The notes below the pieces were generated by a model, which ran no database searches, was not told the origin of the DNA, and was given only the letters and a program-made list of their open reading frames with translations. A stretch of 50,448 nt of DNA, taken from positions 1 to 50,448 of the forward strand of contig NZ_CAMYEZ010000002.1 in assembly GCF_947254915.1 (NCBI RefSeq), in the 5' to 3' direction. Below are positions 1-7,220 of the stretch, in pieces. Made by a program: the position numbers and the translations under genes. Each line of letters opens with the position of its first letter. The stretch's first letter is position 1. This DNA is from an uncultured Porphyromonas sp. Lineage in GTDB: Bacteria; Bacteroidota; Bacteroidia; Bacteroidales; Porphyromonadaceae.

Positions 1-80
1 TATATTGAGTTCATTTTTTAGGCTCTTCATTCTCCCCTCAAAACCAAAATCAGCTATTCATTTATAATGCGTCAGCCTTG
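1..80 (+). mobile_element. right end of a TIR element (MITE) that begins outside the window
   Basis: Bases 62-80 read TTATAATGCGTCAGCCTTG. This matches the right terminal inverted repeat of the ~350-bp element seen complete at 44044-44396 and 39327-39673, with one change in the last bases. The array part would lie mostly left of the window. Bases 1-61 show no clear 21-bp units, so only the terminal repeat is well supported. Confidence 0.5.
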
Positions 81-108
81 AGCCAGCTCGTTCTAATCTC
101 TTTTTTCG

Positions 109-116
109 TACCTTTG
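109..116 (+). promoter_or_regulatory. -7 promoter box upstream of bamD
   Basis: TACCTTTG fits the Bacteroidota sigma-ABfr -7 consensus TAnnTTTG and lies 22 bp before the bamD start. No clear TTG -33 element is present at the usual 19-21 bp spacing, so the call rests on the -7 box and its position. Confidence 0.55.
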
Positions 117-138
117 CGTGCAACTGTAGGTATTTAGT

Positions 139-954
139 ATGACTAGACAAACGCTCCTCCGCATCTTGGTACTCAGCTGCTGGCTCCTATGCACTAGTAG
201 CTGCGCTGAGTATATGCGTATACAGAAATCCAAAGACCCCACGCTCCGCTACTCCTATGCCAAGAAGTACTACAACGAGGGGAAGTATAGCCGTGTGGCA
301 GAGCTAATGGTTGATGTCCTGCCTCACTACGAGGGTACGCAGGAGGGTGCTCAGGCGCTCTACATCATGGCCGACGCTCTACTACAGAACAAGCAAGAGT
401 CTAGTGCTGCTGAGTACTTTCGCAGACTATACAGCAAGTACCCTCAGGACGCACGAGCCGCAGAGGCTCGCTACAAGACTGGACTAGCACTCTACCGCAT
501 AGCTCCCGACCCTCGTCTAGACCAGTCTATCACCTACAGTGCGCTCAAGGAGCTACAAGGCTTCCTGGAGGCTTATCCTCAGGGCGAACACCGTAAGGAG
601 GTAGAGCAGATGCTCTTTGACCTACAGGACAACCTAGCTAAGAAGGAGCTAATCACAGCTGACCTATACTACAACCTCGGCACCTATATAGGTAACAACT
701 ATATCTCTGCCATCATCACGGCTCGCAATGCGCTCAAGGCTTATCCCTACACGAAGCATCGTGAGGATTTACTCTTTATCATCGTAGAGGCTTCCTACCA
801 GCAAGCGATCAACAGTGTGGAGAGCAAGAAGCAAGGACGACTACGCGAGGTCATTGACGCATACTACAACTACGAAAACGCATTCCCCAATGGGAAGCAT
901 CTCAAGCGGGCTAAGGCTCTACGTGATCGTGCTCAGCGTATGATCGTGAGCTAG
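139..954 (+). CDS. bamD: outer membrane protein assembly factor BamD
   Basis: A 271-residue lipoprotein of the BamD/YfiO family. It helps the BAM complex insert beta-barrel proteins, anchored to the periplasmic face of the outer membrane. The N-terminus is a lipoprotein signal peptide with the likely lipidated cysteine at residue 22 (TSSC). The rest is alpha-helical TPR-like repeats, with pieces such as YYNEGKYSRVAELM and AAEYFRRLYSKYP typical of the family. Length is slightly above the E. coli protein (about 245). It is followed within 60 bp by the RNA polymerase omega subunit and a DUF4293 protein, an order I recognise from Bacteroides. A TACCTTTG promoter box precedes it. Confidence 0.9.
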   Translation: MTRQTLLRILVLSCWLLCTSSCAEYMRIQKSKDPTLRYSYAKKYYNEGKYSRVAELMVDVLPHYEGTQEGAQALYIMADALLQNKQESSAAEYFRRLYSKYPQDARAAEARYKTGLALYRIAPDPRLDQSITYSALKELQGFLEAYPQGEHRKEVEQMLFDLQDNLAKKELITADLYYNLGTYIGNNYISAIITARNALKAYPYTKHREDLLFIIVEASYQQAINSVESKKQGRLREVIDAYYNYENAFPNGKHLKRAKALRDRAQRMIVS

Positions 955-1012
955 ACAATCCAAAGACGCTCGTCCTAAAATCATCTCATACTAAGACCCC
1001 CAACTTCGCATT

Positions 1013-1351
1013 ATGACAACAAACAATAAGAAGCAGCCTGTACCACAGTCCACAATCACACGTTCTCTCCCTGAGCTCTGGGAGCAGACAGGCAATATCT
1101 ACGAGACCGTACGTATCATATCCAAGCGCGCTAACCAAATATCTGTAGAGATGCGCGATGAGATACGAGAGAAGATACAAGAGGTGACCAACTATCAGGA
1201 CGCTCTTGACGAGACGCCTACAGAAAATAGTGAGCAGATCGAAGTCTCTAAGTACTACGAGCAGCTTCCCAAGCCAACGCTTGTAGCTACCACCGAGTTT
1301 CTCAATGGCGAGGTCTACTTCCGTCTCCCTAATGAAGAGTCGCAAGACTAA
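1013..1351 (+). CDS. rpoZ: DNA-directed RNA polymerase omega subunit (Bacteroidota type)
   Basis: A 112-residue protein resembling the Bacteroidota omega (RpoZ/Rpb6-like) subunit, which supports beta-prime folding and RNA polymerase assembly. The family segments ETVRIISKRANQIS, near residues 28-41, and YYEQLPKPTLVATTEFLNGE, near residues 82-101, are present. No signal peptide or membrane segment is seen. It lies between bamD and the DUF4293 gene on the same strand with short gaps (58 and 32 bp), so co-transcription is likely. A 126-codon ORF on the opposite strand is a shadow. Confidence 0.85.
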   Translation: MTTNNKKQPVPQSTITRSLPELWEQTGNIYETVRIISKRANQISVEMRDEIREKIQEVTNYQDALDETPTENSEQIEVSKYYEQLPKPTLVATTEFLNGEVYFRLPNEESQD

Positions 1352-1383
1352 GTAGGGCAAACCCACACAATCGAACGCTTACT

Positions 1384-1845
1384 ATGTGGCAACGCATACA
1401 GACTCTATACCTATTCCTCAGTGGGGTGACAGCAACCCTACTGCTACTCGTCACACTCTTCTCGGTGAACCCTTCTAGTCAGGAGGTACTCTACACAGCA
1501 AACTTCACAGGACTCATCGTCAGTGGCTGGACTAGTATTAAGTACTTTAACCTAGTTACTTTCGTACTGACCTCTCTAGTGACGATTCTCTCCTTTGCGA
1601 CCATCTTTCTCTACAAGTGGCGCAAGCTACAGATACGTCTGACGATCATCGGGCTCCTCCTGATGGTTGCGGCTATTGTAGCCTTTGCCTATATGCTTTG
1701 GCAACAGGCTGATCTCTTGCAGGCGACTACCAAGATGCGAGTTTGGATCGTACTACCCGTCATCAATCTACTGTGCCAGTATATGGCTATGCGCAACATC
1801 ATCAAGGACGACATCCTCGTACGTGCCTCCAATAGACTACGCTAG
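1384..1845 (+). CDS. DUF4293 family membrane protein
   Basis: A 153-residue integral membrane protein resembling the DUF4293 family of Bacteroidota; its function is unknown. Four hydrophobic segments are visible, near residues 8-27, 55-77, 84-107 and 114-134. The N-terminal MWQRIQTLYL is typical of the family. It sits just after bamD and the omega subunit gene, its common position in this phylum, and is probably in the same transcript. Nothing suggests a catalytic role. Confidence 0.8.
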   Translation: MWQRIQTLYLFLSGVTATLLLLVTLFSVNPSSQEVLYTANFTGLIVSGWTSIKYFNLVTFVLTSLVTILSFATIFLYKWRKLQIRLTIIGLLLMVAAIVAFAYMLWQQADLLQATTKMRVWIVLPVINLLCQYMAMRNIIKDDILVRASNRLR

Positions 1846-1909
1846 GACAGACTCCCGCAGACGCTAAGAGCACCCCTCCATTCACCCACCACTATTCATT
1901 CGCTTTCCT

Positions 1910-3412
1910 ATGGCAATCATCTTCCCTGACACGTCACACACCTTTGGCGAATACCTACTCATCCCAGGACTGACAACGCCCGAGTGCACTGTGGACAAGA
2001 TCTCTCTACGCACTCCGCTGGCTAAGTATAACCCTGCAAAGGAAGAGTCACGCATCAATCTCAATATACCCTTCGTATCTGCTATCATGCAGAGCGTCAG
2101 CAACGACACGATGGCCATAGCTCTCGCTCGCAACGGAGGTCTATCCTTCATCTTCGGGTCACAACCGATCGAGGAGGAGGCTGAGATGGTCGCTCGTGTC
2201 AAGAAGTTTAAGGCGGGCTTCGTACGGAGCGATGCCAACGTCAGTCCGAAGGACACACTTGCGGACGTACTGACCATCACACAACGCACGGGACACTCCA
2301 CTATCGGCGTGACGGATGATGGAACCCCTGATGGAGTGCTCTGCGGTATCGTCACGAGTAGAGACTATCGACTATCGACCGACTCGATGGATCGCAAGGT
2401 GGCCGACTTTATGACTCCCTTCGAGCGCCTTACAACAGGACGCAAGGGGATCTCGCTAAGCGAGGCAAACGATATAATTTGGTCTCACAAGCTGAATGCA
2501 CTCCCTATCATTGACGAGGATCGACGTCTCTGCTACTTCGTCTTCCGCAAGGACTACGATAGCCATAAGGAGAACCCGCTAGAGTTACAGAACCCACACA
2601 ACAAAACGCTCATGGTCGGTGCTGGTATCAACACACGCGACTACAAGGAGCGCGTGCCTGCACTGGTAGAGGCTGGGGCGGATGTACTCTGTATTGACTC
2701 GTCTGATGGCTTCTCTGTCTGGCAGAAAGAGACCATCACTTGGATACGTGAGCAGTATGGCGACAGCGTCATCGTAGGTGCAGGCAATGTGGTTGACCAA
2801 GATGGCTTCCGCTATCTCGTAGAGGCTGGCGCAGACTTTATCAAGGTCGGTATCGGAGGTGGTTCGATCTGTATCACCCGTGAGCAGAAAGGTATCGGAC
2901 GTGGTCAAGCCACCGCAGTTATTGACGTTGCCAAGGCGCGTGACGACTACTATCGTGAGACAGGCATCTACGTGCCTATCTGTAGCGATGGAGGTATCGT
3001 GCATGACTACCATATGACGCTGGCTCTGGCTATGGGTGCCGACTTCCTCATGATGGGACGTTACTTCGCTCGCTTTGATGAGTCACCCACGGAGAAGCTT
3101 CGTATCGGCAATAACATTGTCAAGGAGTATTGGGGCGAGGGCTCCAACCGTGCGCACAACTGGCAGCGCTATGATGGCGGAGGTGTAGCGACGGTGATGA
3201 AGTTTGAGGAAGGTGTGGACAGTTATGTCCCCTATGCTGGACCGATGAAGGACACGCTAGACCAAACGCTCAGCAAGATCAAAGCTACGATGAGTAGCTG
3301 TGGCACCGTTGACCTGAAGACTCTCCGTGAAAATGCTAAGCTAACGCTCGTCTCCTCGACCTCTATCATTGAGGGAGGCGCACACGATGTCATTCGCAAG
3401 GATCGCACCTAA
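1910..3412 (+). CDS. guaB: inosine-5'-monophosphate dehydrogenase, Tritrichomonas-like type
   Basis: A 500-residue IMP dehydrogenase, which oxidises IMP to XMP with NAD+ in GTP synthesis. The (beta/alpha)8 barrel is interrupted near residues 95-220 by a CBS-pair region. The catalytic loop reads GGGSICITREQKGIGRG, with the nucleophile at Cys321. The mobile-flap Arg420-Tyr421 lies in NWQRYD. The C-terminus IIEGGAHDVIRKDR is well conserved. Compared from memory, the N-terminal HTFGEYLLIPGLTT, the IFGSQPIE segment, the catalytic loop and the C-terminus match the Tritrichomonas foetus enzyme (catalytic Cys319, Arg418) better than the common bacterial GIGPGSICTTR form. It starts 64 bp after the DUF4293 gene; no promoter box was seen in that gap. 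Confidence 0.93.
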   Translation: MAIIFPDTSHTFGEYLLIPGLTTPECTVDKISLRTPLAKYNPAKEESRINLNIPFVSAIMQSVSNDTMAIALARNGGLSFIFGSQPIEEEAEMVARVKKFKAGFVRSDANVSPKDTLADVLTITQRTGHSTIGVTDDGTPDGVLCGIVTSRDYRLSTDSMDRKVADFMTPFERLTTGRKGISLSEANDIIWSHKLNALPIIDEDRRLCYFVFRKDYDSHKENPLELQNPHNKTLMVGAGINTRDYKERVPALVEAGADVLCIDSSDGFSVWQKETITWIREQYGDSVIVGAGNVVDQDGFRYLVEAGADFIKVGIGGGSICITREQKGIGRGQATAVIDVAKARDDYYRETGIYVPICSDGGIVHDYHMTLALAMGADFLMMGRYFARFDESPTEKLRIGNNIVKEYWGEGSNRAHNWQRYDGGGVATVMKFEEGVDSYVPYAGPMKDTLDQTLSKIKATMSSCGTVDLKTLRENAKLTLVSSTSIIEGGAHDVIRKDRT

Positions 3413-3489
3413 TGCGCAGGCTCTTTGATCAGCAGAGCGTAGGCTCTCTGATTGAGAGATAGTTTCGCCTCGCCGAAGTATCCTATTTA

Positions 3490-4431
3490 GTGTACTACCC
3501 CGAGTTACTCACAGTCGTAGGTCCGACCGCTTGCGGTAAGACAGCGCTCGGTGTGGCTCTAGCGGAGGAGCTTCACGGAGCCATCCTTAGTGGCGATAGC
3601 CGGCAGGTTTTCGTCGGTATGGACATAGGCACTGGCAAGGATCTAGACTCCTACACCACGGAGTGCGGCACTATCCCCCATTACCTGATTGATATCGTCC
3701 CAGCAGGGCAGCCGTTCAATCTCTTTGAGTATGTACGGCTCTTTGACAAGGCGTATCACGAGGTGGTCGCACAGCAACTCAAGCCGATCTTCGTCGGCGG
3801 GTCAGGGCTCTATGTCGAGCAGATTCTGCAGACGAGACCCATGCACCAAGTACCGCCCGACGACACTCTGAGAGAGGAGCTAGAGCTACTCAGCCTAGAC
3901 GACCTGAGAGCCATCCTCAGTCGCTATCCACGCATAGATCGCGTGGACCCAAGCTCGGCACGTAAGTGTATACGAGCCATTGAGATAGCGAGGCACTACG
4001 CTCAGCATCCCGAGGCTTACCAAGCTTATCAGCAGGCACTCCGTGAGGCGAAGCGACAGAAGCCTCCGCTCATCATCGGACTACGCTTATCCCGCCAAGA
4101 GATCATACGACGCATAGACCAGCGACTGCGGAGCAGACTGGAGGAGGGTATGGTTGCAGAGGTGGAGCGACTGCTTGACCAGCAGGTTCCCGCAGAGGTG
4201 CTCATTGCGTACGGTCTGGAGTACCGCTTCATCACCTTCTATTTGCAAGGGCAGCTTAGCTACTCCGAGATGGAGGAGCAACTAGCGACAGCCATTCATC
4301 AGTTTGCCAAGCGGCAGATGACTTGGTTCCGAGGCATGAGTCGTCGTGGCCTACCGATACACTGGATCGATGGGCATCAGCCAGTCACTTATCAGCGAGA
4401 CCGAGTGCTACGACTACTTAAGAGTTTGTAA
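3490..4431 (+). CDS. miaA: tRNA dimethylallyltransferase
   Basis: A 313-residue MiaA, which transfers a dimethylallyl group to N6 of A37 in tRNAs reading codons that begin with U. The P-loop GPTACGKT is at residues 11-18, followed by the DSRQVFVGMDIGTGKD motif near residue 36. Phe replaces the usual Tyr after DSRQV. The segment LIAYGLEYRFI near residue 237 and the basic C-terminal region FAKRQMTWFRGM are typical. The start is GTG at 3490; there is no in-frame ATG that would keep the P-loop intact. A weak imperfect hairpin lies at about 3421-3464 between guaB and this gene. Confidence 0.92.
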   Translation: MYYPELLTVVGPTACGKTALGVALAEELHGAILSGDSRQVFVGMDIGTGKDLDSYTTECGTIPHYLIDIVPAGQPFNLFEYVRLFDKAYHEVVAQQLKPIFVGGSGLYVEQILQTRPMHQVPPDDTLREELELLSLDDLRAILSRYPRIDRVDPSSARKCIRAIEIARHYAQHPEAYQAYQQALREAKRQKPPLIIGLRLSRQEIIRRIDQRLRSRLEEGMVAEVERLLDQQVPAEVLIAYGLEYRFITFYLQGQLSYSEMEEQLATAIHQFAKRQMTWFRGMSRRGLPIHWIDGHQPVTYQRDRVLRLLKSL

Positions 4432-4440
4432 AAGGGGGAG

Positions 4441-4789
4441 AGTAGAGCTGACGCATCATAAAAATGAACTAGCCCCTATGGGGGAAATTGTGAATTCCTC
4501 CGAGGAAATCTTTGCTTTTCCAGTGAGGGACGAAAAAACTCTTCGGAACTTCGAAATCTTTCTTCCGAAGTTTCATTTCATTCTTCCGAAGTTTCATTTC
4601 TCGCCTCGGTGAAGGATTTCTGTTTTCCACGAAGCTATTTGGGATTTCCTCGGGAGAGATCCGAATCATCGTGACTATAGGAGTACTCAGAGTCCAGTCG
4701 TAGCGCTACGTAGCGCTGCTCAGGCCACACATTTCTCGGTTATCGTCCTGAGCAGCTCCTAGCAGAGTGGTCATAGTGCGTCAGCCCTG
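4441..4789 (+). mobile_element. MITE-like TIR element, copy 1, with 8-bp target duplication
   Basis: This fills the gap between miaA and the DUF4294 gene. The left end carries CTGACGCATCATA (4448-4460) and the right end TAGTGCGTCAGCCCTG (4774-4789), in inverted orientation. An exact direct repeat AGGGGGAG flanks it at 4433-4440 and 4790-4797, which looks like a target-site duplication. Inside, an array of 21-22-bp quasi-palindromic units runs from about 4481 to 4664, with CTTCCGAAG at 4562 and again 21 bp later at 4583. The tail domain holds a perfect 16-bp palindrome, AGCGCTACGTAGCGCT (4702-4717). No credible gene is present; the 60-90-codon ORFs here are products of the array. Confidence 0.75.
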
Positions 4790-4801
4790 AGGGGGAGCGT
4801 G

Positions 4802-5434
4802 CTAGAGCAAGCCATATCTCCACAAGTATATGATGCGCTCGGTGACCGCATCGTCCTCAACATGTTCAGGGTCAAACTTAACGTCTAGGTCGCCTCCATA
4901 GATCTTCGCAAAGAGGTTGTACCACGTCGCAGTAAGTCCTCCGTAGATCGACTTAACAATCTCATACCCCGTAGAGCCCGTCTGTCTATTGACCAGCTTG
5001 ATGAGGAGCAGTCCCTGTCCGAGCGTCAGATCTTTCATCCGTGGGGTGTAATCTCGGATCAGTTCCTTCTTAACACGAGCTAGATGTGCCCGGCGCTCAC
5101 GCTTGGTGGGTAGCGTCTCGGCATATTCGTACGTCTCGGTAATCGTTCGGCTGAGCTCCTCCGCGATGGGTAGGACCTTCTTGACGTCTCGTACGCGTCG
5201 CCAGTAGGCATAGCGCTCAGTCTTCGAGAGAGGCTTGTGCGGAGTACCCGAGACATGTATCTCGGGGAGCAGGATGCCAACGAGATCCTCCTCGGCAAGC
5301 GTATCTGGAGCTTGCACGAGAGGCTTTCCGACACTGTTATAAATCGGAGATAAATCACTCCCCCGCAGAGCCTTAGTTGATAGCAACAGGAGGGGAATCA
5401 GCGATATGATGAAGAGCTTAGAGAAACATTTCAT
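4802..5434 (-). CDS. DUF4294 family exported protein
   Basis: A 210-residue protein resembling the DUF4294 family of Bacteroidota; its function is unknown. It has a hydrophobic N-terminal segment (residues 5-22) that is probably a signal peptide. The body is charged and helical, with the recognisable stretches YAYWRRVRDVKKVLPIAEEL and GQGLLLIKLVNRQTGSTGYE. It stands alone on the minus strand, convergent with miaA and divergent from the GIN-domain gene. A minus-strand -7 box (TATCTTTG) lies at 5499-5506, about 65 bp before the start. Confidence 0.8.
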   Translation of the reverse strand: MKCFSKLFIISLIPLLLLSTKALRGSDLSPIYNSVGKPLVQAPDTLAEEDLVGILLPEIHVSGTPHKPLSKTERYAYWRRVRDVKKVLPIAEELSRTITETYEYAETLPTKRERRAHLARVKKELIRDYTPRMKDLTLGQGLLLIKLVNRQTGSTGYEIVKSIYGGLTATWYNLFAKIYGGDLDVKFDPEHVEDDAVTERIIYLWRYGLL

Positions 5435-5468
5435 AGTTGCAAATGGGGTGTCTTATGAGAGTATTTGT

Positions 5469-5476
5469 TACCTTTG
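5469..5476 (+). promoter_or_regulatory. -7 promoter box for the GIN-domain to dsbD operon
   Basis: TACCTTTG matches TAnnTTTG on the plus strand, 76 bp before the start at 5553. No well-spaced -33 TTG is obvious. It lies upstream of, and transcribes across, the minus-strand box at 5499-5506. Confidence 0.5.
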
Positions 5477-5498
5477 TCAACCGACATGAAGTACTAGA

Positions 5499-5506
5499 CA
5501 AAGATA
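5499..5506 (-). promoter_or_regulatory. -7 promoter box for the DUF4294 gene
   Basis: CAAAGATA on the plus strand reads TATCTTTG on the minus strand, matching TAnnTTTG. A possible -33 TTG (CAA at 5530-5532) is 23 bp away, slightly longer than usual. Confidence 0.5.
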
Positions 5507-5552
5507 CAACTAATTGAAGTACCTCATATCAATCTGACTGACGAATCATACT

Positions 5553-6401
5553 ATGACTTATAAATCTGTCCTAACCAGCTCATTACTAGCGCTCGCCATC
5601 CTCTTGGGATGTGGCATCTCTAGTTGCACTTACAAGAAGGGCTCCACTACGATGGCGCAGCAAGAGCTCAATTTTAAGGACTTTACGACGATCAATGCGA
5701 ATCATGGCATCGAGCTTGAGATCACTCAAGGCGCAGAGTACTCGGTGTCTGTCTCTGCCCCTGAGAACTATATGGACGATCTCAAGATAGAGCAGGAAGG
5801 CGAGACACTCTACGTCAGCTTGGTCAACAAAGGCAAGCGACTCCTCGACACCGATGATATCACCGTACACATCACGATGCCATACATCTCGCAGATAGAT
5901 CTAGCGGGTGCTGCTGAGGCTTGCTTTCTTGGACGCTTTGAGACACCGCAGTTCATAGCTCACCTATCGGGTTCTTCTAATATAGAGGATCTTACCGTCG
6001 TAGCAGACGAGGTGAGCATCGAGGCGACAGGCGCTAGTGAAGTGTCAGGCACCGTACAGGCCACACGAGCTATGGTCAATCTATCGGGTGCCTCAGATCT
6101 TGACCTCCTAGCCAATCAGCTAAGCCAAATGACGATGCAACTCGCAGGTAGCTCGGAGGCAGAGATAAAAGGAGCTGTCACCAATCTGCAAGCTACGCTA
6201 GCTGGTGCCTCTGAGATCGATGGTGAAGAGCTGACCGTATCAGACCTAGACATATTCCTCGCAGGAGCCTCCTCGGCCGAGATTCGCAACAGTGGCAACC
6301 TACGCTACAAGCTAGCTGGTGCCTCTGAACTCACCATCTACGGTTCGCCGAAGGTCCTCGACTCGCAGAGCGACCGCTCCTCATCCATTGAGATACGCTA
6401 A
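5553..6401 (+). CDS. head GIN domain (DUF2807) lipoprotein
   Basis: A 282-residue exported protein of the putative auto-transporter adhesin, head GIN family (DUF2807). It begins with a lipoprotein signal (ILLGCGISSC; Cys20 or Cys25 may be lipidated). The domain starts at FKDFTTINANHGIELEITQG, near residue 41. From residue 115 it is dominated by repeats of LAGASE/LSGSS type, typical of this short-repeat beta fold. The ligand or role is not known. It is the first gene of a run that continues through an FtsB-like protein, a small membrane protein, a pseudouridine synthase and DsbD. Confidence 0.8.
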   Translation: MTYKSVLTSSLLALAILLGCGISSCTYKKGSTTMAQQELNFKDFTTINANHGIELEITQGAEYSVSVSAPENYMDDLKIEQEGETLYVSLVNKGKRLLDTDDITVHITMPYISQIDLAGAAEACFLGRFETPQFIAHLSGSSNIEDLTVVADEVSIEATGASEVSGTVQATRAMVNLSGASDLDLLANQLSQMTMQLAGSSEAEIKGAVTNLQATLAGASEIDGEELTVSDLDIFLAGASSAEIRNSGNLRYKLAGASELTIYGSPKVLDSQSDRSSSIEIR

Positions 6402-6418
6402 CCTACACCTCATATACT

Positions 6419-6790
6419 ATGTCCTCTATCCGTCGGTTCGTAGAGCGTATCACTGGTCAGATCAAAAGCTTTAGTGCAGAGCACCCAAAGCGTGCGCAAG
6501 CTATCCTCTGTGGCTTGATTGTCTTGGGGATGGGGCTCTACACTTTCGTCATCAGTGACTCCAACCTCGGCAAGCAGCTCCGCTACTCGCATCGCATTCA
6601 GTCGCTCACCAATGAGTGTAAGCGACTTAAGGAAGCATACCAGAGCGACAGCCTGAAGATAGACAGCTATAAGCAGGACAAAGCTTCGCTAGAGCGTATC
6701 GCTCGTGAGGAGTACCGGATGCAACGCCCTGACGAAGTCGTCTTTCTCATCAAGGATAGACCCGAATCGGAGGATAGTGAGGGCAAATGA
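6419..6790 (+). CDS. FtsB/DivIC-type septum formation initiator
   Basis: A 123-residue single-pass membrane protein. A short cytoplasmic N-terminus precedes one transmembrane segment (about residues 28-46), then a coiled coil (about 55-90). The family end motif LERIAREEYRMQRPDEVVFLI follows, close to FtsB/DivIC. Such proteins link FtsQ and FtsL in the divisome. The charged tail ESEDSEGK is short. It starts 17 bp after the GIN-domain gene and is followed by a small membrane protein. Confidence 0.85.
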   Translation: MSSIRRFVERITGQIKSFSAEHPKRAQAILCGLIVLGMGLYTFVISDSNLGKQLRYSHRIQSLTNECKRLKEAYQSDSLKIDSYKQDKASLERIAREEYRMQRPDEVVFLIKDRPESEDSEGK

Positions 6791-6833
6791 GCTAGCTTAT
6801 CCATCTTGACACACACTTTTCTAAAAGCACCCT

Positions 6834-7211
6834 ATGTCTCAACCATCAACCTCTCGTCAACGGGCAATCAATATCTGCTATAAGCTTGGACTCATCCTTC
6901 TGTTTGGGAGCCTGCTCCTGCACCTCTTCTATCCGAGCGTGCTCTTTGGCTATCTTCTCATGACGGGAGCGCTGCTCTACACCATCAGTCAGGCGCTCGT
7001 CGACAAGCGTGGCGTAGACCTGCGCACGAAGCGACTACGAGGCATAGCTCTCCTAGCAGGGATACTCTTTGTCTCAGGCTCCTACCTCTTTATCGTAGAG
7101 CAGTCATACTGGCGACTCGTACTTATGATTGCATCAGTCCTACTACTCTACTCCAATACAGTGCTCCTGTACCACAAGCCTCAGGCGCCAAAGGATAACC
7201 AAGCTGACTAA
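6834..7211 (+). CDS. small four-helix membrane protein, function unknown
   Basis: A 125-residue protein with four hydrophobic segments (near residues 15-32, 34-50, 68-87 and 90-110). It has short charged loops and a charged C-terminus. I do not recognise a family. It lies between the FtsB-like gene (43 bp before) and the pseudouridine synthase gene (9 bp after), so co-transcription is likely. In related genomes a small membrane protein often follows the FtsB-like gene, which supports it being real. Confidence 0.7.
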   Translation: MSQPSTSRQRAINICYKLGLILLFGSLLLHLFYPSVLFGYLLMTGALLYTISQALVDKRGVDLRTKRLRGIALLAGILFVSGSYLFIVEQSYWRLVLMIASVLLLYSNTVLLYHKPQAPKDNQAD

Positions 7212-7220
7212 TCACTCACT

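Noticed and set aside
986..1366. 126-codon minus-strand ORF
   Set aside because: Shadow of the omega subunit gene, which has clear family motifs on the plus strand.
3421..3464. Terminator between guaB and miaA
   Set aside because: The stem is imperfect and no U run follows; too weak to list as a feature.
4346..4612. ORF of 88 codons overlapping the miaA end and the repeat array
   Set aside because: Its second half is the translated 21-bp array and its first half is out of frame within miaA.
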